This document shows, piece by piece, positions 53,278-63,497 of a stretch of 64,000 bases of DNA. The notes below the pieces were generated by a model. The model saw only the letters and a list, made by a program, of their open reading frames with translations, searched no databases and had not been told where the DNA came from. The DNA comes from a bacterium (GTDB taxonomy: Bacteria > UBA10199 > JAIBAG01): positions 1 to 64,000 of the forward strand of contig JAIBAG010000012.1 in assembly GCA_019695305.1 (NCBI GenBank). Direction: 5' to 3'. The position numbers were made by a program, and so were the translations under genes. Each line of letters begins with the position of its first letter. Position 1 is the first letter of the stretch.

Positions 53278-56200
53278 AAATTTCAGAAATTTCCATCAAT
53301 AAACCGGTAATGTCGTGGATGATTGTGGTGGGCCTTATTCTATTTGGGCTTGTATCCTTAACCAGCATTGGCGTTTCCGAAATGCCCGATGTGGATTTCC
53401 CGGTTGTTGACGTGCAGGCTACTTATCGGGGAGCTGCCCCCGAAATTATGGAAACCGATGTGGCCGACGTGCTGGAAGAATCGGTGATGACCCTGGAAGG
53501 CATCCGCAGCATTTCTACCAGCTGTAAACACGAAGAAGCGAACATCACCATCGAGTTTGAACTATCGCGCGATATCGATCAGGCTGTGCAGGACGTGCAA
53601 ACCAAAATTGCCCAGGCGCAAAAAAGGCTGCCCGATGACATGGACCCGCCCATTGTGACAAAAACAAATCCAGAAGATAACCCCATTATGTGGGTTTCTC
53701 TTTCAAGTACAAAAGAAGGAAGTTTGCGTGATGTAATGACGCTAGCCCGTAATCAGGTAAAAGACCGCTTTCAAACAGTAACGGGTGTGGGTGAAATTAT
53801 TCTCTCCGGTTTTATTAACCCGGTAGTACGTGTATGGCTTATTCCCGAAAAATTAAAGGAATACGAACTCACCGTAAATGATATTTTAGATGCCATTCAA
53901 ACCGAACACCGCGAAATTCCCGCTGGCCGTATGGAAACCGAAACCACCGAATCAGAAATTAGATTTTATGGTGAAGCGGTTACCGTAGAAGACTTTCAAA
54001 ACATTTACATTAATAAACGTGGTGGCAATACCATGACCCAACCCATACGCCTGGGAGACATTGCCCGTGTAGAAGCTGGCTTAGATGATATTCGCCGCAT
54101 CAGCCGTACCAATGGCGGCATTGCCGTTGGCTTGGGGATAAAAAAACAACGCGGTTTTAACGCTGTAGCTGTTGCCGATGAAATTAAAAAACGCATGGCG
54201 GAAATTCAAAAAACGTTACCACCCGACATGCTCATTCAGGTTAACTTTGATTCCACCAATTTTATCCGCGAATCGGCCGGCGAAATGAAGTTTGAACTTA
54301 TTATGGCGGCCCTCTTAACGGGGATAGTCTGCTTTGTCTTTTTAGGATCGTTTAACACCACGCTCAATATTTTAATCGCCATCCCCACGTCTATTATTGG
54401 CTCGTTCATGTTTATTAAGTTTTTTGGTTTTACGTTTAACAATTTCACCTTCTTGGCACTTACACTAGCCATCGGTATTGTGGTGGATGATGCCATCATG
54501 GTGCTGGAAAATATTGTGAGGCATCAGGAAATGGGAAAAAAACCATATCCTGCGGCTATGGAAGGCACTCGTGAAATTGCCCCGGCAACCCTTGCTACCA
54601 CCATGGCTATTTTAGCCATTTTCGTTCCTGTTATTTTTATGGAAGGGGTAATGGGAAAATTCTTTTTACAATTCGGTATTGTGCTTTGTGGTTGTGTCAT
54701 CTTGTCTCTTATTGAAGCCTTAACACTCACTCCATCACGCAGTGCCCGTCTAAAATTCATCAACCATAATCCCAATCGTTTGATGGTGTTCATGGATAAA
54801 ACCTTTACAGATTTATCCCAAAAATATTCGGATCTTTTAGAAAAAGCACTGAATAACAAAAAGAAAGTACTAATCTCGGCAACTCTTATTTTTATTGGTT
54901 CCATGGCACTGTTGCCTTTTATTAAAAAAGAATTTGTTCCATCGCAAGATCAGAGCATGTTTTTAGTTATTGCTCAAACGCCTATGGGTTCATCCATTAA
55001 CTTTACCAGCGGTAAAATGGCCGAGCTTGAAAAAATTGTAGCCGAGCAACCCGAAGTACTTCGTTACTTTGTAGCCGTAGGCGGCTTTGGTGGTGGCGAA
55101 GTGACACGCGGCATGATGTTTATCACCATGAAATCCATTCATGATCGCGATTTATCACAAGCCGAATTCATGAATAAGCTGCGTGAAAAATTTAAAGCTG
55201 TGCCGGGTTTATTTACAGTAATGCAAGATCTTTCTACGCGTGGGCTTACAGCCAAACGCGGTTTCCCTATTGAATTTTCGGTACGTGGCCCCAACTGGCA
55301 AAAGCTTTCGGAGATTTCCAAAGAGTTGATGGACGCCATGAAAGCTGACCCCGATTTTAAAGATGTGGATACCGATTATAAATTTGGCCAACCCGAAATA
55401 CGCGTTATTCCCAACCGCATTGAAGCCGGTAAACGTGGCGTATCAATGGAAGCCATAGGAAAAGTTTTAGAAGCCACCATGGGATCATACCGCGAAGGCA
55501 AATTTACCGAAGGAGGCCGTCGTAATGATATTATGACACGACTGGATACCCCTTACCGCCAGCAAGCTGCCGACATTAAAAATCTGTTCGTGCGTAATAA
55601 CCGGGGTGAGTTAGTAAGTTTAGCCGATGTGGTAACTACCGAAGAAGTTAAAACCCTGCAAAGCATCACCCGTCAGGAACGTGAACGTGCCATTAGTATT
55701 TACAGTAACATTGGCGATAAATCCTCACAACAAACGGCCATTAAAAAAGTGGAAGCTTTGGCTAAAAAAATTGTTCCGTCCGATTATCGTCTGGTATTTA
55801 GCGGATCGGCACAAACTTTTGCCGAATCGTTTGGCAGCCTGGGTTTTGCTTTAATACTGGGGCTTATTGTGGCTTACATGGTGTTAGCGTCGCAATATAA
55901 CAATTATGTGCATCCATTAACGGTATTGCTAGCCCTCCCCTTTGCGTTCTCCGGTGCCTTTATGGCGCTTTTTATTTTTGGGAAATCGATCAATATTTAT
56001 TCATTCATTGGTCTCATCTTGCTGATGGGTATTGCTAAAAAGAATTCAATCATGCTGGTTGATTTTATCAGCCAACGCCGTACGGAAGGTCTTTCGTTAA
56101 AAGATGCTATCGTGAAAGCCTCGCCCCAGCGTTTACGTCCTATTTTGATGACTTCTATCACTATCATCGCCTCGGCCATTCCCACCGCTTTGGGCTTAGG

Positions 56201-56330
56201 ACCTGGCTCCGAAGTACGGGTACCGCTTTCACTGGTTATTATTGGCGGGATGATTTTATCAACCGGCCTTACCCTTTTTGTAGTGCCCTGTGCCTATGCG
56301 GTGTTGGCGAGATTGGAGAGAAGAACGTAG
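53274..56330 (+). CDS. RND-family efflux transporter permease (HAE1-like)
   Basis: A 1018-residue inner-membrane pump of AcrB type. TM1 follows KISEISINKPVMSWMIVVGL; the TM4 proton relay is intact (GIVVDDAIMVLENIVRH, two Asp) and the TM10 lysine is present (LLMGIAKKNSIMLVDF). FPVVDVQATYRGAAPEIMET and FVPSQDQSMFLV mark the two periplasmic porter regions. It is coupled by an ATGA overlap to a TolC-like gene, but no periplasmic adaptor (membrane-fusion protein) is encoded here. The substrate cannot be predicted. A heptamer hairpin begins two bases after the stop. Confidence 0.95.
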   Translation: MKISEISINKPVMSWMIVVGLILFGLVSLTSIGVSEMPDVDFPVVDVQATYRGAAPEIMETDVADVLEESVMTLEGIRSISTSCKHEEANITIEFELSRDIDQAVQDVQTKIAQAQKRLPDDMDPPIVTKTNPEDNPIMWVSLSSTKEGSLRDVMTLARNQVKDRFQTVTGVGEIILSGFINPVVRVWLIPEKLKEYELTVNDILDAIQTEHREIPAGRMETETTESEIRFYGEAVTVEDFQNIYINKRGGNTMTQPIRLGDIARVEAGLDDIRRISRTNGGIAVGLGIKKQRGFNAVAVADEIKKRMAEIQKTLPPDMLIQVNFDSTNFIRESAGEMKFELIMAALLTGIVCFVFLGSFNTTLNILIAIPTSIIGSFMFIKFFGFTFNNFTFLALTLAIGIVVDDAIMVLENIVRHQEMGKKPYPAAMEGTREIAPATLATTMAILAIFVPVIFMEGVMGKFFLQFGIVLCGCVILSLIEALTLTPSRSARLKFINHNPNRLMVFMDKTFTDLSQKYSDLLEKALNNKKKVLISATLIFIGSMALLPFIKKEFVPSQDQSMFLVIAQTPMGSSINFTSGKMAELEKIVAEQPEVLRYFVAVGGFGGGEVTRGMMFITMKSIHDRDLSQAEFMNKLREKFKAVPGLFTVMQDLSTRGLTAKRGFPIEFSVRGPNWQKLSEISKELMDAMKADPDFKDVDTDYKFGQPEIRVIPNRIEAGKRGVSMEAIGKVLEATMGSYREGKFTEGGRRNDIMTRLDTPYRQQAADIKNLFVRNNRGELVSLADVVTTEEVKTLQSITRQERERAISIYSNIGDKSSQQTAIKKVEALAKKIVPSDYRLVFSGSAQTFAESFGSLGFALILGLIVAYMVLASQYNNYVHPLTVLLALPFAFSGAFMALFIFGKSINIYSFIGLILLMGIAKKNSIMLVDFISQRRTEGLSLKDAIVKASPQRLRPILMTSITIIASAIPTALGLGPGSEVRVPLSLVIIGGMILSTGLTLFVVPCAYAVLARLERRT

Positions 56331-56332
56331 AT

Positions 56333-56416
56333 GTTGATGGTGGATAGTGAATAGTGGATGGCAAGAAAAAGCCTACTCTTTTCTTTACTATCCACCATCA
56401 ACCATTCACTATCCAC
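56333..56416. repeat. Heptamer hairpin repeat, copy C
   Basis: Heptamers GTTGATG, GTGGATA, GTGAATA, GTGGATG (56333-56360) face TATCCAC, CATCAAC, CATTCAC, TATCCAC (56389-56416). The variant heptamers (GTTGATG on the left, CATCAAC on the right) show that both arms drift together. The loop is 28 bases, longer than in copies A and B. Confidence 0.85.
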
Positions 56417-56451
56417 TTCCCCTTATCCCCCCAAAATGATAAAAATAAGAC

Positions 56452-57480
56452 ATGCCTCAAAACATACTCGTTATTTTCGATGCGCCCGAAAATTATCCGG
56501 CGGGTTATACTTTTGAAAAAGAACTTCAGCACGATCCCGATTGGTCTGCCGAAAGGGATGTGATTCAGTCGCTTAAAAGAAATGGGCATACAGTATCACT
56601 TTTAGGCATTTGCGATGATTTTGACGAGATGGTCTCTCGCATTAAATCTGCCAATCCCGACTGCATTTTCAATTTAGCTGAACAATTTTTATTTGAATCC
56701 ACCTTCGATCGTCACCTGGTAGGGCTTTTTGAAATGCTGCAAATTCCCTATACGGGCCCTGGCCCTTCTGCTCTTTTCTTGTGTAAAAATAAAGGAGTCG
56801 CTAAAAAAGTTTTAGGTTACGAAGGAATTTTAACACCACAATTTCAAATTTTCCCCCGTAAAGACAAAATAACACTGAGTAAAAAAATGAATTTCCCTCT
56901 TTTTGTAAAACCACTACGCGAGGAAGCGTCTTATGGCATTACCGAAAATTCTCTTGTTCATAATGCAGCCCAGCTTAAAAAGAGAGTGGCGTTTATCCAC
57001 CAGAACATGGCACGTGATGCCATGGCGGAGGAATTTATTGAAGGAAGAGAATTATATGTGAGCATTTTGGGCAATAAAAAACCCGACGTACTCCCAATAC
57101 GTGAAATGGTATTTGAAAAATCACTCCATCCCGAACGCGAATTCGCCAGTTTTAAAGCCAAATGGAATAAAGAGTATCGTCTGCAAAAAGGGATTAGAAA
57201 TGATTTTGCGGCAAAAATGCCCAAAGCTTTAGAAAAGAAAATTAAGGAAACAGCTACCGCTATTTATCGCCTTCTCTATCTTTCGGGTTATGCGCGTTTA
57301 GATTTTAGATTAGATAAAAGGAATCGTCTCTATTTTATTGAAGCCAACCCCAACCCGCACATTGGATCCGACGAAGATTTCTCACAGGCCGCCGCTAAAG
57401 CTGGTTATTCGTATGATGAACTGGTGTCCACCATTGTGGAACTAGGCATCGAAGAACATAAAAGTTTTTTTGAGAGATAA
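56452..57480 (+). CDS. ATP-grasp ligase, D-Ala-D-Ala ligase-like
   Basis: A 342-residue ATP-grasp enzyme. Conserved parts are IFNLAEQFLFESTFDRHLVG, LQIPYTGPGPSALFLCKNKG, FPLFVKPLREEASYGI, AEEFIEGRELYVSILGNKKP, YARLDFRLDKRNRLYFIEANPNP (given as YARLDFRLD and YFIEANPNP) and IGSDEDFSQAAAKAGYSYDELV. The YTGPGPSA and EANPNPH segments match Ddl, but the substrate-binding loop differs and the gene is not in a cell-wall cluster. It may join other amino acids or peptides. It is separated by 18 bp from a FecR-domain gene. Confidence 0.88.
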   Translation: MPQNILVIFDAPENYPAGYTFEKELQHDPDWSAERDVIQSLKRNGHTVSLLGICDDFDEMVSRIKSANPDCIFNLAEQFLFESTFDRHLVGLFEMLQIPYTGPGPSALFLCKNKGVAKKVLGYEGILTPQFQIFPRKDKITLSKKMNFPLFVKPLREEASYGITENSLVHNAAQLKKRVAFIHQNMARDAMAEEFIEGRELYVSILGNKKPDVLPIREMVFEKSLHPEREFASFKAKWNKEYRLQKGIRNDFAAKMPKALEKKIKETATAIYRLLYLSGYARLDFRLDKRNRLYFIEANPNPHIGSDEDFSQAAAKAGYSYDELVSTIVELGIEEHKSFFER

Positions 57481-57498
57481 TTTTTCTAGGAGATTTTT

Positions 57499-58191
57499 AT
57501 GAAACAGATTCTTTATATTGCTATAATCATTTTTATTATATGGGCAAGCCCCGTTTATGCTGGCACTCCTGTTGGTGAAATTGGATCATTAACCGGAACG
57601 GTAAGTTTAAGCGGAGACGAAGGCAGCCAAAGCCAAATAAACATAGGTGACACCGTACATTTAAACGATACGGTAACAACCTCTAGTAAAAGTACGGCAC
57701 AAATTAACCTGAATGATTCTTCCATTTTAAGCATGAAGGAAAAATCAAAAATTTATATCAGTGAGTTTTTAGTTTCAAATGGTACACGTCAATCAAGAAT
57801 TGAGATTGGATACGGAAAAGTAAAAGCAAATATCCAAAAAATGTTTAAGGGGGCCGGAACAACAACCGAGTTTTATACACCTACGGCAGTTATCGGTATT
57901 CGCGGCACTCAGTTAGTGATGGAGGTCAGAAAAGGCAGTACAAAAGTTTATTGTTTAGAAGGTAATATACGAGTCACAAATCCCGACTTTCCCGATGAAA
58001 TTATTAATGTGGCCGCTGGCATGGCTACCGATGTGTTATTAGGACAAATTCCTTCTATTCCTTCTCAAATTCCGGCTGATGTTTTAAATGGACTTACAAA
58101 CGGCTTTATCCCGGCGGGAATTTCAAATCCTAAAGATATGGTTACTGATAAGGTAAAATCCAAGTTACCTTCTTTGCCTTTTTTTCCTTAA
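57499..58191 (+). CDS. FecR-domain periplasmic protein
   Basis: A 230-residue exported protein: the signal peptide (KQILYIAIIIFIIWASPVYA) is followed by a FecR-like beta domain (VGEIGSLTGTVSLSGDEG, INIGDTVHLNDTVTTSSKST, AQINLNDSSILSMKEKSKIY, FYTPTAVIGIRGTQLVMEVR). The FYTPTAVIGIRGTQ motif is typical of free FecR-domain proteins, which, unlike FecR itself, have no transmembrane anchor and no sigma-factor partner here. Their role is uncertain, possibly ligand or glycan binding at the envelope. TAGGAGA lies six bases before the ATG. Confidence 0.88.
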   Translation: MKQILYIAIIIFIIWASPVYAGTPVGEIGSLTGTVSLSGDEGSQSQINIGDTVHLNDTVTTSSKSTAQINLNDSSILSMKEKSKIYISEFLVSNGTRQSRIEIGYGKVKANIQKMFKGAGTTTEFYTPTAVIGIRGTQLVMEVRKGSTKVYCLEGNIRVTNPDFPDEIINVAAGMATDVLLGQIPSIPSQIPADVLNGLTNGFIPAGISNPKDMVTDKVKSKLPSLPFFP

Positions 58192-58226
58192 AATATAAGA
58201 CGGCAAAGCGTGATACTCTAACGGGT

Positions 58227-60590
58227 TTACTGATTGCTAAACGAGCTCACCAGCACCTGACGGTGGCCAGTGGCAGTGGCGGGGGTTACAATGCCTTCCA
58301 TTTCCATGCGTTCTATCATGCGGGCAGCGCGGTTGTAACCAACACGTAAACGGCGTTGCACAAAGGAAATTGAAGCTTGTTTACTTTCGGCAACAATCGC
58401 AACCGCCTGATCATATAATTCATCGGCTTCTTCTTCCTGCCCTCCGGCGCCACCTTCTCCACCTTCGCTGCCTTCAACCGGTTGCAAGATAGATTCGTTG
58501 TAAACAGGTTTGGCCTGCTTCTTTAAAAATTCCACCACACGACCCACTTCACTTTCCGAAATAAACGCACCATGCACACGCATCATTTTGGAAGTGCCGG
58601 GAGGAACAAAAAGCATATCACCGTTACCCAATAAACGTTCGGAACCGACTGTATCTAAAATAGTACGGCTGTCGTGTTTGGACGAAACTTTAAATGAAAT
58701 ACGCGCCGGGAAATTGGCTTTGATTACACCTGTAATAACGTCCACCGACGGGCGCTGAGTGGCTAAAATAAGGTGAATGCCCGCTGCACGTGCCATTTGT
58801 GCCAAACGCATAATGGTGGCTTCTACTTCGTTGGACGATACCATCATGAGATCGGCTAATTCGTCGATGATGATTACGATATAAGGCAGTTTTTCGCTGT
58901 GATCTAAAGCTTCAATTTCATCACCGCCTGTTACTTGTCCTTTTTTCTCGGCCGAGCGTGAGGTGAATTGTTTGCTTTCAATTTTGGCATTGTAATTGGT
59001 GATATTGCGCGCATTGATATCGGCCAATAATTTATAACGGCGTTCCATTTCGCGCACAGCCCATTGCAGTGCTAAAGCCGCTTTTTTGGGAGACGTTACC
59101 ACGGGCAAAAGAAGATGTGGAATATCTTCATAGATGGACAATTCCAACATTTTGGGATCCACCATGATCAGCCGCACTTCTTCGGGGCGTGCTTTATAAA
59201 GGATAGAAATAATCATGGAGTTGATCGACACCGATTTACCGGCACCTGTAGCACCAGCAACAAGAAGGTGCGGCATTTTGGCCAAATCGGAACAATACGG
59301 AATACCCTCGGCATCTTTACCCAAAGCAAAAATCAGTTTAGATTCATTTTTTTGAAAACGATCGTCGGCAATAACATCTTTAAGCCAAACGGTTTCCCGT
59401 TCGTTATTAGGAATTTCAATACCCACCGCCGCCTTATTGGGCAAAGGCGCTACAATACGCACCGAGCGGCCTTCCATAGCCAGCGACAAATCATCCACCA
59501 TACCCGAAATACGCGACAGCTTAATACCAGGCGCCGGTTGAAACTCATACATGGTGATCACCGGACCCGGATGAATTTCGGTTACTTTTCCGTGAATTTC
59601 AAAATCTTCCAGTTTCTTTTCCAAGAGCCGCGCATTCATTTTTAAACTTTCTTCATCAACATGAATGGTTTTATCGGTTTCGGCATCCAGCAAATTAAGC
59701 GGGGGCAATTTGTAGCCTTCTCCCAGGTTTTGAAACTCCAATTGAGGAGCTGCCGGCGCCTTCTTTTTTTCTTTTTTTGCACTAATCACCGGACCCGATT
59801 GCGACAGTCGTTGTAATTTTTCCCGAAGACCTGGCTCTATGGGAACACGACGCATTTCAGAAACTTCTTCTTCATCATCATCATTTATATCGCGCGCTAT
59901 AACTGGAGCCGACAAGACAGGTTCGGCTTTAGGCGCAAGCTTTATTTCGCGAGGCGTATCAAGTCTCTTTTTAAAACGAGCCCAATGCACCGTCACCTGA
60001 CTTCCAAGCCAAGTCAAAAAAGCACCCAAACCTTGCGAGGTTTTTGATGAAATATCACGCAGCGATAAACGGGTGGCCCAAATAAAGGTAAAAACAGAAC
60101 CCGCAATTACAAGTAAATAGCTTCCGGTACGTCCTAAATAAGCAAGCCCCACATGTCCCAAAACACTGCCCAACAGGCCTCCCGCTTCTACTTCTACCGC
60201 ACTGTAAATTAATTTTTCGGCGGCAAGCTGAAACAAAATAGACACAAAAATAGTAAAAACAACATATACGGGCAAATCGTAACGGCTCATTTTTTGGCGC
60301 ACACCCATAAAGTAGGAAAGAGCAATAATAAAAAATATACCTCCTAAAAAATACGAGCCGCCACCAAATAAAAAGATGAGCGCATCAGATAGATAAGAAC
60401 CCACAATACCACACCAGTTGTGGATGGGCATTTTAGAGGTAACCGAAAAAAATGAAGGGTCGAGCGGATGATACGACAAAAGGCTTAAATAAATAAAAAC
60501 TCCAATAGCCAAAAAGAAAATGGCCGATAACTCGCGGCGTAATAAGGAGGGCTCTTGGGTAGTTTCTGTTTTTTTCGTTTTACGAGGCAT
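58227..60590 (-). CDS. ftsK: DNA translocase FtsK/SpoIIIE
   Basis: A 787-residue septal DNA pump that moves and resolves chromosomes at division. Four N-terminal membrane helices occupy residues about 25-175 (SAIFFLAIGVFIYLSLLSYH first), then a short linker and the RecA-like motor: LLVAGATGAGKSVSINSMII (Walker A), PYIVIIIDELADLMMV (Walker B) and ILATQRPSVDVITG. The C-terminal winged-helix gamma domain (RLRVGYNRAARMIERMEMEG) recognises polar KOPS-like sequences. The length is that of Bacillus SpoIIIE rather than E. coli FtsK. It lies downstream of ftsZ on the same strand, separated by a repeat. No Shine-Dalgarno sequence is seen. Confidence 0.97.
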   Translation of the reverse strand: MPRKTKKTETTQEPSLLRRELSAIFFLAIGVFIYLSLLSYHPLDPSFFSVTSKMPIHNWCGIVGSYLSDALIFLFGGGSYFLGGIFFIIALSYFMGVRQKMSRYDLPVYVVFTIFVSILFQLAAEKLIYSAVEVEAGGLLGSVLGHVGLAYLGRTGSYLLVIAGSVFTFIWATRLSLRDISSKTSQGLGAFLTWLGSQVTVHWARFKKRLDTPREIKLAPKAEPVLSAPVIARDINDDDEEEVSEMRRVPIEPGLREKLQRLSQSGPVISAKKEKKKAPAAPQLEFQNLGEGYKLPPLNLLDAETDKTIHVDEESLKMNARLLEKKLEDFEIHGKVTEIHPGPVITMYEFQPAPGIKLSRISGMVDDLSLAMEGRSVRIVAPLPNKAAVGIEIPNNERETVWLKDVIADDRFQKNESKLIFALGKDAEGIPYCSDLAKMPHLLVAGATGAGKSVSINSMIISILYKARPEEVRLIMVDPKMLELSIYEDIPHLLLPVVTSPKKAALALQWAVREMERRYKLLADINARNITNYNAKIESKQFTSRSAEKKGQVTGGDEIEALDHSEKLPYIVIIIDELADLMMVSSNEVEATIMRLAQMARAAGIHLILATQRPSVDVITGVIKANFPARISFKVSSKHDSRTILDTVGSERLLGNGDMLFVPPGTSKMMRVHGAFISESEVGRVVEFLKKQAKPVYNESILQPVEGSEGGEGGAGGQEEEADELYDQAVAIVAESKQASISFVQRRLRVGYNRAARMIERMEMEGIVTPATATGHRQVLVSSFSNQ

Positions 60591-60606
60591 ATTTTATAAA
60601 GAAAGA

Positions 60607-60677
60607 GGGCTCCATAAATGGAGCCCCTACACATCATTCAAATCCGGATGCCTGTAGGGGCATCATTGATGATGCCC
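60607..60677. repeat. Clover-leaf-like palindromic repeat between ftsZ and ftsK
   Basis: Two perfect 8-bp hairpins, GGGCTCCA/TGGAGCCC (60607-60626, loop TAAA) and GGGCATCA/TGATGCCC (60658-60677, loop TTGA), are connected through a CTACA/TGTAG pairing that brings them together. The right hairpin abuts the ftsZ stop. A different sequence from the other GC-rich repeats but the same style. Confidence 0.85.
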
Positions 60678-62197
60678 TAATCTGCACGGCGCCTAATAAA
60701 GGCCGGAACATCATACTCATCATCTATGTTATTCATCCCCAACTCCACTGCAATTTTCTTGAGGTCGTTTTCGTTTCTACCACGGATGATGTTGTTAATG
60801 TCCATCTCTTCGCCCCCGCCAGATGTATGTTCGGCTAGCATAGGTTCGGGGGAGTTTGATTTTTGTTGAATATGCTGAAAGGAAGAAGACGTTGTTTGAG
60901 CAGTTTTTGCAAAAGGGTTTTGAGTAACACGTTGCGCTCTTTCGGCCCATGGTGATGGCGTAGACGACGCAAAACTAGGGCGCTCACGCTCCACAACCGG
61001 CGCTTCACGGCGCACAAAACGGTTGGTGGATACATCGCGATTAGATAACGGAGCCGGCTCTGTAGCCGGAATAGCAGCGGGAATAGAAAATAAATCATCC
61101 TCCTCGGGCTGGGGGATAGAAGCCACAATAGGTGTTGCTTCAATTTCGGGCTTTGTAGCCTGCTTGGCTTTTTCCCAACTTTTAATGGTAAAAGGAGAAG
61201 GTTTATCGTCGCTTTTAAACGGCAACACTTTCTTTTCAATTTCCTTATTAAAACCCGTGGCAATAACCGTTACGCGCATTTCATCTTTCATGCGGTCGTC
61301 AATAACGGCACCAAAAATAATATTGGCATCTTCGTGAGCTTCTTCCTGAATAAGTTTACAGGCCTCGTTTACCTCAAATAATGTCATGGTGGAAGAACCG
61401 GTAATATTTAGTAAAATACCGGTAGCTCCCGAAATAGCCACATTTTCTAAAAGAGGCGATGAAATGGCCATGCGGGCAGCTTCTAAGGCACGCGTTTCAC
61501 CGGTAGCAACACCGGTTCCCATAAGAGCCATACCCGTTTCTTTCATAATGGTTTTTACATCGGCAAAATCCAAATTAATAAGACCCGGAATGGTAATTAA
61601 ATCGGAAATACCTTTTACAGCTTGCAGCAACACATCATCAGCTTTTTTAAAGGTATCTAAAATAGGAGTATCTTTGCCTGCCACTCCCAATAAACGTTCG
61701 TTGGGAATAATAATGAGCGTATCCACTTCACGGCGTAAATCTTCAATCCCTTGTTCGGCTTGCTTAAGACGCTTTTTACCTTCAAACACAAAGGGCTTGG
61801 TCACTACACCCACAGTTAAAGCACCCGCTTCTTTGGCAATTTTAGCAATAACCGGAGCCGCACCCGTACCCGTACCGCCACCCATACCTGCGGTAATAAA
61901 CACCATGTCGGCACCACTTAATGTTTCGCGGATGGTTTGAACATCTTCCAAGGCCGCATTTTTACCTACTTCGGGGTTAGACCCAGCACCCAAACCGCGC
62001 GTTAGCTCGGTTCCAAGCTGGATTTTTACCATGGCCTCGTTGGTTTTAAGCGCCTGAATATCGGTATTGGCCACCACAAACTCTACGCCTTCAAGCTTGG
62101 CCCTAATCATGGTTTTAATGGCATTGCCACCGCCGCCACCAACACCCATCACTTTAATTTTTGCAGCTGTTGCCAAGTCTTCTTCAAATTCAAACAT
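60677..62197 (-). CDS. ftsZ: Cell division protein FtsZ
   Basis: A 506-residue tubulin-like GTPase that forms the division ring. [17 protein letters not shown] and the tubulin signature [19 protein letters not shown] (GGGTGTG at 106-112) are intact. [20 protein letters not shown] is the synergy-loop region. The C-terminal peptide [12 protein letters not shown], which binds FtsA, is conserved. The linker between about residues 340 and 490 is long and Pro/Ser/Gln-rich. GGAGG lies seven bases before the ATG at 62197. Its TAG stop is next to a palindromic repeat. Part of the ftsQ-ftsA-ftsZ cluster. Confidence 0.98.
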   Translation of the reverse strand: MFEFEEDLATAAKIKVMGVGGGGGNAIKTMIRAKLEGVEFVVANTDIQALKTNEAMVKIQLGTELTRGLGAGSNPEVGKNAALEDVQTIRETLSGADMVFITAGMGGGTGTGAAPVIAKIAKEAGALTVGVVTKPFVFEGKKRLKQAEQGIEDLRREVDTLIIIPNERLLGVAGKDTPILDTFKKADDVLLQAVKGISDLITIPGLINLDFADVKTIMKETGMALMGTGVATGETRALEAARMAISSPLLENVAISGATGILLNITGSSTMTLFEVNEACKLIQEEAHEDANIIFGAVIDDRMKDEMRVTVIATGFNKEIEKKVLPFKSDDKPSPFTIKSWEKAKQATKPEIEATPIVASIPQPEEDDLFSIPAAIPATEPAPLSNRDVSTNRFVRREAPVVERERPSFASSTPSPWAERAQRVTQNPFAKTAQTTSSSFQHIQQKSNSPEPMLAEHTSGGGEEMDINNIIRGRNENDLKKIAVELGMNNIDDEYDVPAFIRRRAD

Positions 62198-62248
62198 AAA
62201 ACCTCCATTACTAACAGGTCATCCCAATAACAAGATACCTCTTACAAA

Positions 62249-63475
62249 CTAAAAAATTTCAGAAATCCAGTTTTTCATGCGCTGCTTTACTTTTTGATAC
62301 ACACCATCATCGCGTACCTTAAAGCGGCTATCATGCAGCATGCGGCTTCCATGCATCACTAATCCTACTCCGGTAGAGTACATGGGGCTTTTTACAACAT
62401 CAACCAAGCCACCAATGCCACGCGGAGTACCACGACGCACAGGAAAATCAAAAACTTGTTCGGCTAACTCCGGCATCCCCTGTAAAATGGTAGCACCACC
62501 GGTAATCACCACACCGCTTGCAATTTTATCTTCAAAACCCGAACGGATAATTTCTTGGCGTACCAAGGCAAACATCTCTTCGGCACGGGGTTCAATAATT
62601 TCGGAAAGGATTTGGCGCGATAAAATACGGGGTTTGCGGCCACCCACCGAAGGAACCTCGATGGTTTCATCTTTATGCACCATAGAAGCCAAAGCGCAAC
62701 CATATTTTTGTTTGATTTTTTCGGCCTCTGTAGGAGGTGTGCGCAGCCCAATGCCTATATCGTTAGTAATATGATTACCCCCAATAGTGAGTACATTGGT
62801 GTAAACAATGCTGCCACCTGAATAAATTACAATATCAGTGGTTCCCCCGCCAATATCCACCAAAACAACCCCTAATTCTTTTTCATCGTGCGTGAGCACG
62901 GCTTCGGAACTGGCCAATGGCTCTAACACAATATCATCTACATTTAATCCGCAACGGTTGGCACATTTTACAATATTTTGGGCACTGGTAACCGCAGCCG
63001 AAATAATATGAACTTTAGCCTCCAAACGAACACCCGACATACCCAAAGGCTCACGAATACCGTCTTGATCGTCTACAATAAATTCTTGGGGAATAACGTG
63101 AATAACCTCGCGATCCATAGGAATAGCTACCGCTTGAGCAGCATCAATCACGCGAGTAATATCATTTTCACTTACTTCTTTATTTTTAACAGCCACAATA
63201 CCGTGACTATTGATACCTTTAATATGCCCTCCGGCAATACCGGCATATACGGAGGTAATATCACAGCCGGCCATCAGCTCGGCTTCTTCAATGGCTTTTT
63301 TTATAGATTCCACCGTGGCTTCAATATTAACCACAACCCCCTTTTTAAGGCCCCGCGAAGGGTGGGATCCAATTCCAATAATATCGATACCGTCGTGAGT
63401 AATTTCACCCACAATGGCACAGATTTTTGTTGTTCCTATATCTAACCCGACAACGATGTTGTCTTTTTTCGCCAT
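62249..63475 (-). CDS. ftsA: Cell division protein FtsA
   Basis: A 408-residue actin-like ATPase that tethers FtsZ to the membrane and recruits later division proteins. It has VGLDIGTTKICAIVGE (phosphate 1), VVLVDIGGGTTDIVIYSGG (phosphate 2), VVITGGATILQGMPELAEQV (adenosine motif) and a C-terminal helix KQRMKNWISEIF that fits the amphipathic membrane-targeting sequence. GGGAGAGAG precedes the ATG by a few bases. It sits 22 bp downstream of ftsQ and 51 bp upstream of ftsZ. Confidence 0.98.
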   Translation of the reverse strand: MAKKDNIVVGLDIGTTKICAIVGEITHDGIDIIGIGSHPSRGLKKGVVVNIEATVESIKKAIEEAELMAGCDITSVYAGIAGGHIKGINSHGIVAVKNKEVSENDITRVIDAAQAVAIPMDREVIHVIPQEFIVDDQDGIREPLGMSGVRLEAKVHIISAAVTSAQNIVKCANRCGLNVDDIVLEPLASSEAVLTHDEKELGVVLVDIGGGTTDIVIYSGGSIVYTNVLTIGGNHITNDIGIGLRTPPTEAEKIKQKYGCALASMVHKDETIEVPSVGGRKPRILSRQILSEIIEPRAEEMFALVRQEIIRSGFEDKIASGVVITGGATILQGMPELAEQVFDFPVRRGTPRGIGGLVDVVKSPMYSTGVGLVMHGSRMLHDSRFKVRDDGVYQKVKQRMKNWISEIF

Positions 63476-63497
63476 TTCTCTCTCCCGTTAAGAACTT

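Noticed and set aside
29318-56416. Heptamer arrays as a CRISPR array
   Set aside because: The units are 7 bp, contiguous and arranged as two inverted arms without spacers; no cas genes are present.
59115-59645. 176-residue plus-strand open frame within ftsK
   Set aside because: Antisense to the ftsK motor domain; the His/Arg/Phe-rich composition is an artefact.
61386-61940. 184-residue plus-strand open frame within ftsZ
   Set aside because: Antisense to the conserved GTPase domain of ftsZ with no independent support.
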